Below are positions 38,622-47,180 of a stretch of 61,106 nt of DNA, piece by piece. Below the pieces are notes generated by a model, which saw only the letters and a list, made by a program, of their open reading frames with translations, did not search any database and was not told the origin of the DNA. How positions within the stretch are numbered: position 1 is the first letter of the stretch; the number at the start of each line of letters is the position of its first letter. Source of the DNA: Polyangia bacterium (lineage in GTDB: Bacteria > Myxococcota_A > Polyangia > Polyangiales > Polyangiaceae); NCBI GenBank assembly GCA_030426145.1, contig JAUHZF010000011.1:1-61106 (forward strand), written 5' to 3'. The position numbers and the translations under genes are program-made.

Positions 38622-40211
38622 TCAGTCCTGGGCCCAGGGGTCCTTGTTGTCGCTCTGCTTGGGAGCAGTCCAGGGTTTGGCTTTCGTCGCTGGCGGAGGG
38701 GGGGCGGCGGCGGGAGCGGGCCGGGGGCTGTGACGCGGAAGCCTTGGTGGAGAGGGAGCAGATGCCGACGTCACGGTCGTGGCTGTGCTCGCGGACGGAG
38801 GCAGCGGCGCAAGCCTCACCGTCTGCGCGGGGGGGGGCACGTCCTTGAAGGTGAGGGTTCGGGGCTCGTAGCCCTCAGCCCGAAAGACGACGCGATGCTC
38901 GACACCGTCCTTGGGGAGCAACTGCGAGTGGGTGCCCCTGCCCACGACCCGCCCGTCGAGCGTGATGAGCGCGTCGGCGGGGGTGACCATGAGGTGCACG
39001 GCGTAGGTCTCGGTCGTCTCGGTAGACGATGTCGGCACCTCGGACCTCGGGGCGCGGGCGAAGAGCCACCCCACGACGGCCGCGCCAGCCAGGAGCATCG
39101 CGGCCACCAACAGCCACACGCGGCGCCGCAACGTCTGCGGAGCGGTGCTCACCACGGGCGTGGCGTGGTCGTGTGATGTGTCACTCGGGGTGGTGGGTGC
39201 GTCCGAGCGGGGGGTGCTCACCGCAGCTGGGCGCCGGGATCGCTCGCCACTGATGCACGGTGCATCGTCATAGGTCGGCTCGGACTCGACCCCGTCGTCG
39301 CTCAGCTCCTGGAGCCAGTATTCACGAGCACGCTCCCCGGCGAAGGGAAGCAGGGCGAGCGCAAATGCCCTCACGTCCGGGTAGCGGTCGACGATGTCGG
39401 CCGAGAGCGCCTTCAGGAGCACACGCTCCAGCTCTGGGGAAAGGTTCTCGATGTGTCTGCTCGGGGGAATGACAGAGCCGCTCGCCGCTTCGTTGAGGGC
39501 CTGGAGCAGAGAAGTGCCCGCCCTCGGCAGCTCTCCAGAGATGGTCTCGTAGAGGACCACCGCAAGTGTGTACTGGTCGGAGGCACCATCACAGACGTCT
39601 CCGCGGGCCTGCTCTGGGGACATGTAATAGGGCGTCCCCAGGACGGCGTTGGGAATGGTGAGCTTCTCGGCAGGGTCGTCCATCACCCGGGCGACGCCGA
39701 AGTCCAGGATCTTGGGCCGGATCCGCTGCGCGCCGTCGCGCGCGAGAAAGATGTTCTCGGGCTTGAGATCACGGTGAACGATCCCTTCCTGGTGGGCGGC
39801 ATACATCCCTGACAGGATGGGAATGAGCAGTCGTACCGCCTCCTCCAAGGGGAGCTTTCCTTCCCGATCCAGGCGATCGCCGAGCGTTTCCCCCTCGAGA
39901 AGCTCCATCACGAGGTAGGGCGTCTCGCCCACCGTACCGACGTCGGTGATGTCGACCACGTTCGGGTGCCGGATGCGGGTCGCGCGCTCGCCCTCGCGGA
40001 GAAAACGCTCACGGAGCACCCCGTTGTCGGTGCACTTCGCGCTGAGGACCTTCAGGGCCACGCGCTTGCGCAGCACGGTGTGCTCGGCTTCGTAGACCTC
40101 GGCCATTCCGCCTTCGTCGAGGTGCCCCCGGATCTCGTACTGCCCGAAGCGATCGCCCGCGGTATAGCGTCGTCGCACCTGGTCAGCAGGTTTGGCATCC
40201 ACCGAGGGCAT
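38622..40211 (-). CDS. Ser/Thr protein kinase with transmembrane helix and PEGA domain
   Basis: A 529-residue Hanks kinase. Catalytic residues are intact: K54 (VALKVL), HRD 146-148 (HRDLKPENIF), DFG 170-172 and MSPE around 197-200. The glycine loop reads LDEGGMAEVY (31-40), with one glycine replaced. After a Ser/Thr/Pro-rich juxtamembrane part, one helix (about 364-386) leads to an extracytoplasmic PEGA domain (about 403-460, VTPADALITLDGRVVGRGTHSQ...HRVVFRAEGYEP) and a Pro/Ala/Ser tail. PEGA may sense envelope polymers. It is the first gene of the kinase-TPR-binding protein operon on the minus strand. Confidence 0.93.
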   Translation of the reverse strand: MPSVDAKPADQVRRRYTAGDRFGQYEIRGHLDEGGMAEVYEAEHTVLRKRVALKVLSAKCTDNGVLRERFLREGERATRIRHPNVVDITDVGTVGETPYLVMELLEGETLGDRLDREGKLPLEEAVRLLIPILSGMYAAHQEGIVHRDLKPENIFLARDGAQRIRPKILDFGVARVMDDPAEKLTIPNAVLGTPYYMSPEQARGDVCDGASDQYTLAVVLYETISGELPRAGTSLLQALNEAASGSVIPPSRHIENLSPELERVLLKALSADIVDRYPDVRAFALALLPFAGERAREYWLQELSDDGVESEPTYDDAPCISGERSRRPAAVSTPRSDAPTTPSDTSHDHATPVVSTAPQTLRRRVWLLVAAMLLAGAAVVGWLFARAPRSEVPTSSTETTETYAVHLMVTPADALITLDGRVVGRGTHSQLLPKDGVEHRVVFRAEGYEPRTLTFKDVPPPAQTVRLAPLPPSASTATTVTSASAPSPPRLPRHSPRPAPAAAPPPPATKAKPWTAPKQSDNKDPWAQD

Positions 40212-40502
40212 GCCGACCGCAATGCAGGCCCTGTACCAAGCAGCTCTGCCGAGCCAAGCAAACGATATCGAGGCCTTGCGTCCAAGTTACCCGCACCTTC
40301 ACCCCTGAGGTGTGTGCTGGGAGCGACGACTGTAGTCTGGAGCCCGCAGTTCGGATGCGACGGTCGACGACACCCCAGAGCCCACGTTGCCGCCCCCTCC
40401 GCGGCGCTGGAGCAGAACGGCCAATACCTCTGAGTGACGCCTCGCCACGAGATGGGAAATGTGTTGAGCCGCCCACCCATGCTGGTGGCTCCTGTGAGAG
40501 TG
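40212..40502. other. Divergent intergenic region, nothing specific seen
   Basis: This roughly 290-bp gap should hold promoters for the kinase operon (minus) and the small lipoprotein (plus). I see no good -35/-10 pair, no terminator and no repeat. Confidence 0.35.
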
Positions 40503-41069
40503 ATGACACGACGAAGGCAACGTCAGCACGCTCGAGTGGGAACGAGCTGGGGCTGTTCACGAAACCACGGCTGCGTGCTTCTGCTCAGCGGCTCGCTCAT
40601 GCTCGCCGGACTCGGCTGCGGGAGCCAAGTGGTGGTGGAGGGTACGACGTCTGGTGCCGGAGGCTCGCTCACCGTCGGAGGCAACGGTGCTACGTCCAGC
40701 TCCGGCGGCGACCAGGAATTCCGTGAGGCGTTCGGATTCCTCACATGCACGCCCACCGGCGGTGACCTCCTGATCGAGATACCACTGGAGCCTTGGGACG
40801 GGTGTGTCCCCCCGCAAGACGCCGCCATCGATTCGCTCGTGGTCCTCGCGCTCGAGGACTGGAGCGGCGAAGCCGGCACGTGGACCTTCGACGAACAGAC
40901 CCCTTCCGGCGTCGCAGGGGCCAACCTCTACGGTGTGGAAGCTACGACGGGCGAGCTCACCATCGAACCATTGGCTTCAGACGGCTCCTTGACGGTGGTT
41001 CGTTGGACGGCAGACTGGGAGGACGGTCAGGCAACGGTGACGACGTGTGGTGCCGCCACGTGCAATTGA
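40503..41069 (+). CDS. Small lipoprotein
   Basis: The frame is open from ATG 40434; I prefer ATG 40503 (188 residues), and GTG 40536 would also place a normal-length signal in front of the lipobox LAGLGC. The mature part starts with a Ser/Gly/Thr linker (GTTSGAGGSLTVGGNGATSSSGG). A roughly 120-residue beta-rich domain with two Cys pairs (TCTPTGG, WDGCVPP, VTTCGAATCN) completes it. It is the style of surface lipoprotein frequent in this window. Family not recognised. Confidence 0.65.
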   Translation: MTRRRQRQHARVGTSWGCSRNHGCVLLLSGSLMLAGLGCGSQVVVEGTTSGAGGSLTVGGNGATSSSGGDQEFREAFGFLTCTPTGGDLLIEIPLEPWDGCVPPQDAAIDSLVVLALEDWSGEAGTWTFDEQTPSGVAGANLYGVEATTGELTIEPLASDGSLTVVRWTADWEDGQATVTTCGAATCN

Positions 41070-41132
41070 CGACGTGAACCTCTTCTGAACGGAACGCGCG
41101 ACCCTGAGGCTGATGCGATTGGGTCCACCCGT

Positions 41133-43505
41133 TCAATGGGTGGCGTAATGGCGTCTCACGACGTCGTAGAAGGCCTTGTGCTGGGGCACGTCCGTCAACA
41201 CCAAGTCGGGGTTGCTGCTGCCGGCGGTGAGCACGGTGACGTTGCCGTTGCCGAAGACCTTCCCAAGCGGGCCTTGGCTCTGCTGAAGCGAGTCCATGCG
41301 CTCGTAGAGGATGGTCGCGCGAGAGCGGTAGAGGATGCCCCACTCGACGGCCACGCGAGCATCTTCGGCGACGTATTGTTTTCTGCGCAGGTACATCACC
41401 AACCACGGCACGGAAATGGGCAACACCGCCACCCCGAGCACGCTCATGACCGAGAGCAGGATGAGCTTTGCGAGACCGTTCGACAGGGCCGGGTGGGACC
41501 TGCTCAGCGTCGTGTGCGAAGCCACCGGCACTGCCCCCGGCACCGGTGCGACCTGACCCAGCATGACGTCGTCCACGAGCTCGGCGACCTGCACGACGTC
41601 GTCGAGGTAGTGGGCCCGAAAGGCGTACGGCACCCGCACCCCGGGGTTGTCTTTGGTGCCCTTGTTGCCTTGGGCCAAGGGAGAGATCTGCTCCCCGGCC
41701 ACGAAAATGGTGAGGCTTCCCTCGTGCCCTCCGGGATAGACGGTGCGCTGCACCTTCTTGATGTTGGTGTAGCGCGCGTAGTAGCGGCGCTGGATCAGCC
41801 GCCCGGTCCGGGCGAAGAGGTGTCGCTCGTGAAGCTCGACGCGTTGCACGGCGTAGTAGAAGGTCCGGTACACGTAGTGCGCCACTGCCACGACGAGCGG
41901 CACCAGCAGGAGCGCGGCGAAGGCGCCGTGCACGAGCTCGGCCAGCGCGAGCACGCCGAGCGCGAGCGGAACCATGCCGATGGCGCGCCCGAGGTTGGCG
42001 CGTAACCAGGCCCCCAGCCCGAAGCTGGTGGTGCACACGCGGGGCGAGGTCGATGCCATCGGGATCCCGACCTGCCGGCGGAGGGCATCGAGGTCGACCG
42101 TGTCGCGTTGGAGGTGGCGCATCTCCAGCGGCAGCGGAGAGCCGATGGACCACAGGACGATGGAGACGGTGCCCATCCATCGGTCGAAAATGTTCTCCTC
42201 CACGACGAGACCCGTGACCTTGTCGTAGGCAAACTCCCGCTCGTCGACGGTGAGAAACTTGAACGTGCTCTTCACCGAGCTTCGGCGCACGCTGTAGCTC
42301 GTGGCCAACACGCGCAACACGACGCCGACGGCCGCCACCACCGCCGCGGGGGGAAACAGCATCAGCGGCACCAGGCCGAGCAGCGCACGAGGCGCATGCA
42401 TGCGCAACTCGGCGGTCCACGCTCGTTCTGGGGGTACCAGTGCGACCTCGAGGTTGGCGCTCCGTCGAGCTCCGGTCTGCACCTGCGCGCCGCCGCTCGC
42501 CTCCTCCTGCGCGCGCTTCGCGTGCCGCGCGCTCTCGACCAGGGACGACACGGCGGCCATGAGCGCATCCCCGTCGGCCAGGTACTTGAACAACACCTCC
42601 GAGCTCCCGCCCTGGCAGCTCACCTTCACGTTGGTCACGCCGATGATCTGGTCGACGAGCGTTCGCTTGGCCTCCGCGTCCGCGATGTTCTCGTACGGGA
42701 TGAAGGCGTTGTTGCGGGTGAGGAAGCCCTCCTCGTAGACGACGACGTCGTCGTAGACGACGTAGGTTCGGCGCAGGAGGTCGAGGCCCCGAAACACGAG
42801 ACCGGCCAAACCCACAAGGGCGGTGAAGACGCCGAGCAGGGTGAGGGCGGTGAGGGCCGCACCGGCGAGGTCGTGCTCGGAGAAGCTGGAGCTGGCGTCG
42901 GCCAGGCCCCCGCCGATGGTGAACAGCACCGCCATGAGGCCACCGAAAGCCACCCCGGCGAGCTCGACGGCAACGCCGATCTTGTCCGGCTCGGCCCGAT
43001 GCAACACGCGCCCGTAGCCGAGGGCGTAGCCGTTGTCGCGCATGATGCTCCGCAGCTGGTCGTACAGACCGTCGGGGTCACGCATGGCCAGCATGTGCAC
43101 CTCACTCGCAGCGCTCCCGGCGCTCTCGACCAAGAGGTCGCCCACCCCGAAGACGCGCCATCGTAGCCAATGCAGCTGCTGCTTCACGTGGGTGATGTTC
43201 CGCACGTCGAGCTCGGTGACCTGGTCGCTGAACAGCCCTCCCCGCGTCGCACGAATGAAGGCGCCGTGCAGCTCGTAGGAGGCCTTTCGATAGGCCGCGA
43301 AGGCATTCAAGATCGCAGGCACGGCCACGAGCAGCCCGAGCCCGATGCACACGAGGGCGATGAGCGGCTCATCGACGATCAGAGACCCCAGCGTCCCCGC
43401 GAGTCCTACGATGACGGCGAAGACGACGGGCGGGAGGATTCGACTGACGAGGTACGGCGTGCGCTCGGGTCGGAGGCGCACGACCTGGGGAGAGGGGTCG
43501 GCCAC
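41133..43505 (-). CDS. Large membrane protein with about four bPH2 (DUF304/YdbS-YdbT-like) units
   Basis: The 790-residue protein alternates hydrophobic hairpins with bacterial pleckstrin-homology-like (bPH2) modules. Hairpins lie near 20-70, 175-240, 380-410, 510-550 and 700-725. The modules recur about four times with the signature of a Tyr/Val strand then 'G.......(I/V)PY..I......' (YELHGAFIRATRGGLF...ITHVKQ; YVVYDDVVVYEEGFLTRNNAFIPYENI; ELHERHLFARTGRLIQRRYYARYTNI; AVEWGILYRSRATILYERMDSLQQSQG). YdbS carries one such unit and YdbT usually two or more. The function of the family is poorly known; membrane lipid or stress roles have been proposed. It stands alone; a CCACCC/GGGTGG hairpin (41125-41143) overlaps its stop. 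Confidence 0.85.
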   Translation of the reverse strand: MADPSPQVVRLRPERTPYLVSRILPPVVFAVIVGLAGTLGSLIVDEPLIALVCIGLGLLVAVPAILNAFAAYRKASYELHGAFIRATRGGLFSDQVTELDVRNITHVKQQLHWLRWRVFGVGDLLVESAGSAASEVHMLAMRDPDGLYDQLRSIMRDNGYALGYGRVLHRAEPDKIGVAVELAGVAFGGLMAVLFTIGGGLADASSSFSEHDLAGAALTALTLLGVFTALVGLAGLVFRGLDLLRRTYVVYDDVVVYEEGFLTRNNAFIPYENIADAEAKRTLVDQIIGVTNVKVSCQGGSSEVLFKYLADGDALMAAVSSLVESARHAKRAQEEASGGAQVQTGARRSANLEVALVPPERAWTAELRMHAPRALLGLVPLMLFPPAAVVAAVGVVLRVLATSYSVRRSSVKSTFKFLTVDEREFAYDKVTGLVVEENIFDRWMGTVSIVLWSIGSPLPLEMRHLQRDTVDLDALRRQVGIPMASTSPRVCTTSFGLGAWLRANLGRAIGMVPLALGVLALAELVHGAFAALLLVPLVVAVAHYVYRTFYYAVQRVELHERHLFARTGRLIQRRYYARYTNIKKVQRTVYPGGHEGSLTIFVAGEQISPLAQGNKGTKDNPGVRVPYAFRAHYLDDVVQVAELVDDVMLGQVAPVPGAVPVASHTTLSRSHPALSNGLAKLILLSVMSVLGVAVLPISVPWLVMYLRRKQYVAEDARVAVEWGILYRSRATILYERMDSLQQSQGPLGKVFGNGNVTVLTAGSSNPDLVLTDVPQHKAFYDVVRRHYATH

Positions 43506-43709
43506 GCGCGCAGCCTAAATACGTTCCCATGGGTTCGCCACACTTCGCCTCGCCCCCGAGATGCAGTTCCCGTCTGCAGCGGACCCTGACGTGATCGAAC
43601 CCAAACACGCCTCGCCCGAAAGCGATCATCGATCGCTTTATGGGCGTCTCCGTTCACGTAGCGGCACAGTAAGCGATCGATGATCGCTTTCTATCCACCT
43701 CGACGGAGG
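43506..43709. other. Intergenic region holding repeat copy 1
   Basis: Apart from the 74-bp element at 43618-43691, nothing gene-like was found. The region should carry the promoter of the bPH2 gene (minus strand). Confidence 0.4.
43618..43691. repeat. REP/MITE-like 74-bp element, copy 1
   Basis: The element begins with GAAAGCGATC-ATC-GATCGCTTT and ends with the inverted counterpart AAGCGATC-GAT-GATCGCTTTC. Each end is itself a palindrome (arms of 8-9 bp around 3 nt), and together they are terminal inverted repeats around a spacer of about 30 bp. A second copy in the same orientation lies at 44454-44527, with the preceding CGCCC also shared. Confidence 0.85.
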
Positions 43710-44420
43710 TCAGAGCCACTCGACCTGAACGACCGCCGACGTGCCTTGGTCGGCGAGGTGGCGGACGTAGGCGCGAGCCTCGTCGGCGTCGGTGAAGAGA
43801 CCGGCGATGACCCGATGGTACGTCTGGCCACGCACGATCACCGCCGCGACCTCGGCGGGGTTCTGCACCCCATGGCGGCCCCCGGCACGGTAGAAGCTTC
43901 GGGGATTCCACGAGAGCGCGCCCACCTCGTACTGGCCCGCGATCGTGTTCGCGAGCGCTCGCGCCCGCCGACGGTCGCGGAAGGACGCCATCTGTACCGC
44001 GTAGAGTCGGCCGCCATGCGCCATCGCGCGGGCGCGCTCGCGGCGACTTCGACCGTAGTGGTCGGCGACGCGGTCGAAGACCCGACGTAGCTCGCGCGCG
44101 TCGTGGACGAAGAGGTACCGCGAGGGTTCATCCCCGATGGTTCGGCAGTCGTCGCCGCGACACAGGTACACCTCTCCGCTCCGCATGCGCAGGTGGTCAC
44201 CGGGGGCGAGCAGCGCCCGCAGGCGCGGCTCCCAACGGGCGACCACACGGGCCTCGCGCAACGACCAATTCCCCTCGGTATGGCCCTCGAGCTGCACATG
44301 GTCGCTCTCCGTGATGAAGCCGTCCCAACAGGCCCAGCTCGGGCTCGACACGAGGGACAGACCGAGCCCGAAGAGTACCGCCACGCCACGCCACATGACG
44401 TGCAAACGCCAAGCGCACAT
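43710..44420 (-). CDS. Exported SPOR-domain protein
   Basis: I start at ATG 44418-44420 (236 residues), which has a GGGGG-type ribosome-binding stretch upstream. The longer ATG in repeat copy 2 would begin inside the element, and ATG 44396 is a second alternative. A signal peptide (WRGVAVLFGLGLSLVSSPSWA) precedes a domain with two Cys (YLCRGDDCRTIGDEPSRYLFVHD). The C-terminus (about 160-236) is a SPOR domain: YAVQMASFRDRRRARALANTI...YHRVIAGLFTDADEARAYVRHL. SPOR domains bind denuded glycan strands at division sites. The gene lies exactly between two copies of the 74-bp repeat. Confidence 0.82.
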   Translation of the reverse strand: MCAWRLHVMWRGVAVLFGLGLSLVSSPSWACWDGFITESDHVQLEGHTEGNWSLREARVVARWEPRLRALLAPGDHLRMRSGEVYLCRGDDCRTIGDEPSRYLFVHDARELRRVFDRVADHYGRSRRERARAMAHGGRLYAVQMASFRDRRRARALANTIAGQYEVGALSWNPRSFYRAGGRHGVQNPAEVAAVIVRGQTYHRVIAGLFTDADEARAYVRHLADQGTSAVVQVEWL

Positions 44421-44453
44421 TGCCCCATTCCCGGAGACCAACCGGGTGCGCCC

Positions 44454-44527
44454 GAAAGCGATCATCGATCGCTTTGTGGGCGTCTCCGTTCACGTAGCGG
44501 CGCCGAAAGCGATCGATGAGCGCTTTC
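44454..44527. repeat. REP/MITE-like 74-bp element, copy 2
   Basis: Nearly identical to copy 1 in its left palindrome and central spacer (GTGGGCGTCTCCGTTCACGT at 44476-44495), with a few differences in the right palindrome (GATGAGCGCTTTC). It sits just upstream of the SPOR gene's start, 836 bp from copy 1 and in the same orientation. Confidence 0.85.
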
Positions 44528-44606
44528 CGCTACCCTGAGTGCCTTTGTGTGAAGGTCTTGGCCCAGGACGGCGCGGCCCTCTATGGATCTTCTCGAAAGA
44601 CCCACC

Positions 44607-44930
44607 ATGGACCTCACTGCTCAGTCCGAGATCATCAGCGCAAAACCCGAGGATTATGTCGTCCTCGCCTATGTGACCGACCAGGCGGGACTCGCCGCGC
44701 TGCTCGACCACGAGAGCCCTGAGCACGAAGAGGCTTGCCACGCAGGCGATTCCACCCTGGTGACCTTCCGGTCTTCGATGGGGATGGCTTCGGCCGAGCC
44801 AGGCATCGTCTGCTACGTCGCCGTCAAACGGCGCTACCTCGCCGAAGGCCAGCCGGCCGGCTGTTGGTGGTGCCGAGCCGATGCGCCCTACACCCTGCTC
44901 CACCGCCCCGCCATCGCGGTCGCGGCCTAG
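44607..44930 (+). CDS. Small hypothetical protein
   Basis: From ATG 44607 the product has 107 residues; ATG 44583 would add eight. It has no signal peptide or membrane helix. The sequence is amphipathic with several Cys in the C-terminal half (EEACHAGDST, GIVCYVAVKRRYLAEG, GCWWCRADAPYTLL), the last pair forming CWWC, a thioredoxin-like or metal-binding spacing. Family not recognised. A GC hairpin follows at 44995-45009. Confidence 0.55.
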   Translation: MDLTAQSEIISAKPEDYVVLAYVTDQAGLAALLDHESPEHEEACHAGDSTLVTFRSSMGMASAEPGIVCYVAVKRRYLAEGQPAGCWWCRADAPYTLLHRPAIAVAA

Positions 44931-44994
44931 CCGCGCAGGCGGCTACCGAGCGCGGCAGGCCGTCAACCCGCCCCTCAGGAGCGCCACCGAGCAA

Positions 44995-45009
44995 GGGGCC
45001 GTCGGCCCC
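44995..45009. terminator. GC hairpin between two small genes
   Basis: GGGGCC-GTC-GGCCCC forms a perfect 6-bp stem with a 3-nt loop 64 bp after the upstream gene. No T-run follows; weak evidence for termination. Confidence 0.3.
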
Positions 45010-45052
45010 CCCGCCCTTGACCGCCCGCGGCGGAGCGGTGTAGCCGGAGAAG

Positions 45053-45493
45053 GTGAGCGTTCTGAAGCGTGGGGCAGGCGTGGTCGTGGGGCTGGCGGTA
45101 GCGGGCGGAGTCTACTTCGTTCGTGATCGTCCCAACCGGTGCATGATCGACACCTACAACGAGCTGGTGCAGATCGAGTCGACCTGGGTCGATACGGTCA
45201 ATGCGGACAAGCAGCTGGACGCCAAAGACCTGGAGCCCACCGAAGAGGTGAGCACCAAGCTCGAGGCGCTCGATGTGGGTCTCTGCACCGACGAGTACAA
45301 GTCGCTGTGGAAGCGGCACATCGACGCGGTGAAGAAGGTCCACGACAAGCTCGAGGCGATGGCCAACGCATCCGAAGCCGACTTCGAGGCCGCGGACGAG
45401 GCGCTCGGGAAAGCGATGGATGATCGCATGGCCATCATGAAGGAGCTGAACGCCTACCTCGATGGTCGCTCGGGCATCGAGCTCGAGGATTGA
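45053..45493 (+). CDS. Small membrane-anchored helical protein
   Basis: GTG 45053 is preceded by GGAGAAG and gives 146 residues. One N-terminal hydrophobic helix (about 7-24, GAGVVVGLAVAGGVYFV) anchors it. The rest is predicted all-helical and highly charged (TEEVSTKLEALDVGL, LWKRHIDAVKKVHDKLEAMAN), with two Cys. No family recognised; the layout suggests a periplasmic helical bundle. Its TGA directly abuts the stop of the convergent gene. Confidence 0.65.
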   Translation: MSVLKRGAGVVVGLAVAGGVYFVRDRPNRCMIDTYNELVQIESTWVDTVNADKQLDAKDLEPTEEVSTKLEALDVGLCTDEYKSLWKRHIDAVKKVHDKLEAMANASEADFEAADEALGKAMDDRMAIMKELNAYLDGRSGIELED

Positions 45494-46975
45494 TCAGGGC
45501 TCTACGGTCGGCATGCACGCCATGCCCCGCGGCGCTTCGAGGGCGTGTCGCGCCATGGCTTCGACGTCCCCATCCATGTCGAGCCGCTTCGCTCCGGCTC
45601 GTCCGCAACCCAAAGCCACGTCCACGCCCGTGAGCCGGTGCCACGAGGCCCACACCCCGAGCGGCGCGTGGGCGAAGGGGACCGTTTGCACCAAGATGAT
45701 GATGGCCTCGTGGTAACCAGCGCGCCTCGCCGCTTCGAGCCACGGGCGAAGCGTCGCCACGGTGGTGCGGCCGTCGACGGCAACGTTGACGGTCCCGGGA
45801 AAGGGGCGATCGGGGTGAAAGGACAGCCAGAGCTCACGCTTCCGACGCAGCATGTCCTCGAGCTCGCCGGTGTCGCCTCGCACCGTGTCCCCTACGGCGT
45901 ACCCATCGAGCTCGACCGCGCGTTCGACGATGTCCACCTGGATGCCGTAGGGCACGTCGCGATGGCCGACGAGGTTCGGCGGGGTGATCGGGAGATACGC
46001 GACGGACGCGCTCTGCTCGTTGAAGTGCCGGACGGACGCGGGGACGGGATTGGCGTTCTCGGCCGCAAGCGGTGACGCCAAGACCAAGCAGCCGGTGCCC
46101 AAGGCGAACCGGGCGGCGGTCGCACGCCAGGAGGGAGGGTGCGACCAGTCCTCCGTCGCGCGTCGCACCGCCACGAGGATACCGAAGGCGACCCCCATGA
46201 AGGCGCCCGCCACGATCAGATGCGGATCGAGCATCGAAGCGCTCTCGGCGAGCCGCGCGTCTAGGTTCCCGTGTAGATGAATGCCGTTGAGGCCGTTGAT
46301 GGCGGTGGTCAAAGACCGCACGACACCGGACCCGAAAGCCACGATGGCCAACCCCACGGCGCCCCACAGGGCGATGGCGACCCCGAAGCCCGGGGGGCGA
46401 CGGGAGAGGAGCCGACGCAATGCGCCTTCGTCGTGCTCCCATGCCGTCTGACGATAGCGCTCAGACGGCCCCCGCCTCGTCGCCAGTTCGAGGAGCGCAC
46501 GGATGTAGTCACCGCGCCAGCGGAGATGAGTGAGCGCCGCCATCACCAGGACTGCAATGGGAAGCAGCAACACCGTGACGACCATCCCCCAACCGAGGTG
46601 CTGGCCCACCGAATCACCGAGCCCACCCCAGGCCGTGCAGTTCGCGGGCTCGCCGACGACGTTGGACGCGATGCACGCGCGCAGCGCGGCGCGGTCGTGC
46701 ATGGTCACGGCGACGGTGAGCACCGGCATGAACAGCGCGAGCGCGACGGCCGCAAGCGTCGGCTTGGTGAGGGGCGGGGGCGCTTGGGTCGGAAGGTCCC
46801 CATGGTCGAGTGCAGACCAGGCGCCGCCCATCGCCTGTTGCCGTCGCCGAAGGGCGACCAACAATCCCCCGAGCCCGACCAGGCTCACCAGTCCGCCCCC
46901 GAGGATGCTCATCGCGGCCGGCTCGTGGTGCCAGAGCGCGTCGAGAGGCGAGAAGCTGTAGGAGGGCGGACACAT
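45494..46975 (-). CDS. Polytopic membrane protein with ExbB- and ExbD-like features
   Basis: The 493-residue product has hydrophobic segments near 20-42, 72-90, 128-150, 198-220 and 258-275, separated by a large cytoplasmic loop (about 150-195), like ExbB/TolQ/MotA proteins. After a further hydrophobic stretch with an AAA motif, its C-terminal part resembles the ExbD/TolR periplasmic domain (PGTVNVAVDGRTTVATLRPW LEAARRAGYHEAIIILVQ, written in two pieces). A fused proton-channel stator is an attractive idea, but the assignment is tentative. A 44-residue membrane protein gene lies just upstream on the same strand. Confidence 0.6.
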   Translation of the reverse strand: MCPPSYSFSPLDALWHHEPAAMSILGGGLVSLVGLGGLLVALRRRQQAMGGAWSALDHGDLPTQAPPPLTKPTLAAVALALFMPVLTVAVTMHDRAALRACIASNVVGEPANCTAWGGLGDSVGQHLGWGMVVTVLLLPIAVLVMAALTHLRWRGDYIRALLELATRRGPSERYRQTAWEHDEGALRRLLSRRPPGFGVAIALWGAVGLAIVAFGSGVVRSLTTAINGLNGIHLHGNLDARLAESASMLDPHLIVAGAFMGVAFGILVAVRRATEDWSHPPSWRATAARFALGTGCLVLASPLAAENANPVPASVRHFNEQSASVAYLPITPPNLVGHRDVPYGIQVDIVERAVELDGYAVGDTVRGDTGELEDMLRRKRELWLSFHPDRPFPGTVNVAVDGRTTVATLRPWLEAARRAGYHEAIIILVQTVPFAHAPLGVWASWHRLTGVDVALGCGRAGAKRLDMDGDVEAMARHALEAPRGMACMPTVEP

Positions 46976-46990
46976 CGCAGCTGCGCCCGC

Positions 46991-47125
46991 TCAGAAGGAG
47001 AAGATGACCCGCGCGTACTGATGCCCCACCAGTACGAAGTGGTAGGCGAGATAGCCGACGCCGCCGACGAAGAAGACCCAGGAGGCGATGGAGGACGTGT
47101 GGCGAATCCGATGCACGTCGAACAT
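46991..47125 (-). CDS. 44-residue single-pass membrane miniprotein
   Basis: ATG 47123-47125 begins MFDVHRIRHTSSIASWVFFV and ends ARVIFSF at TGA/TCA 46991. Residues about 13-32 form one clear membrane helix with flanking charged residues. The open frame extends upstream but that part is Arg/Ser-rich shadow. It ends 15 bp before the ExbB/ExbD-like gene on the same strand, so it may be an accessory subunit, as small membrane peptides are for several transporter and oxidase complexes. That role is inferred. Confidence 0.6.
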   Translation of the reverse strand: MFDVHRIRHTSSIASWVFFVGGVGYLAYHFVLVGHQYARVIFSF

Positions 47126-47180
47126 GGACGCCACGCGCCACGGGGAAGTTCCCGTGACGCGGCGATTTGGGCGATGCGCC

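Noticed and set aside
41125..41143. Intrinsic terminator overlapping the bPH2 gene stop
   Set aside because: The 6-bp stem CCACCC/GGGTGG has no T-run and includes the stop codon itself, so evidence for termination is too weak for its own entry.
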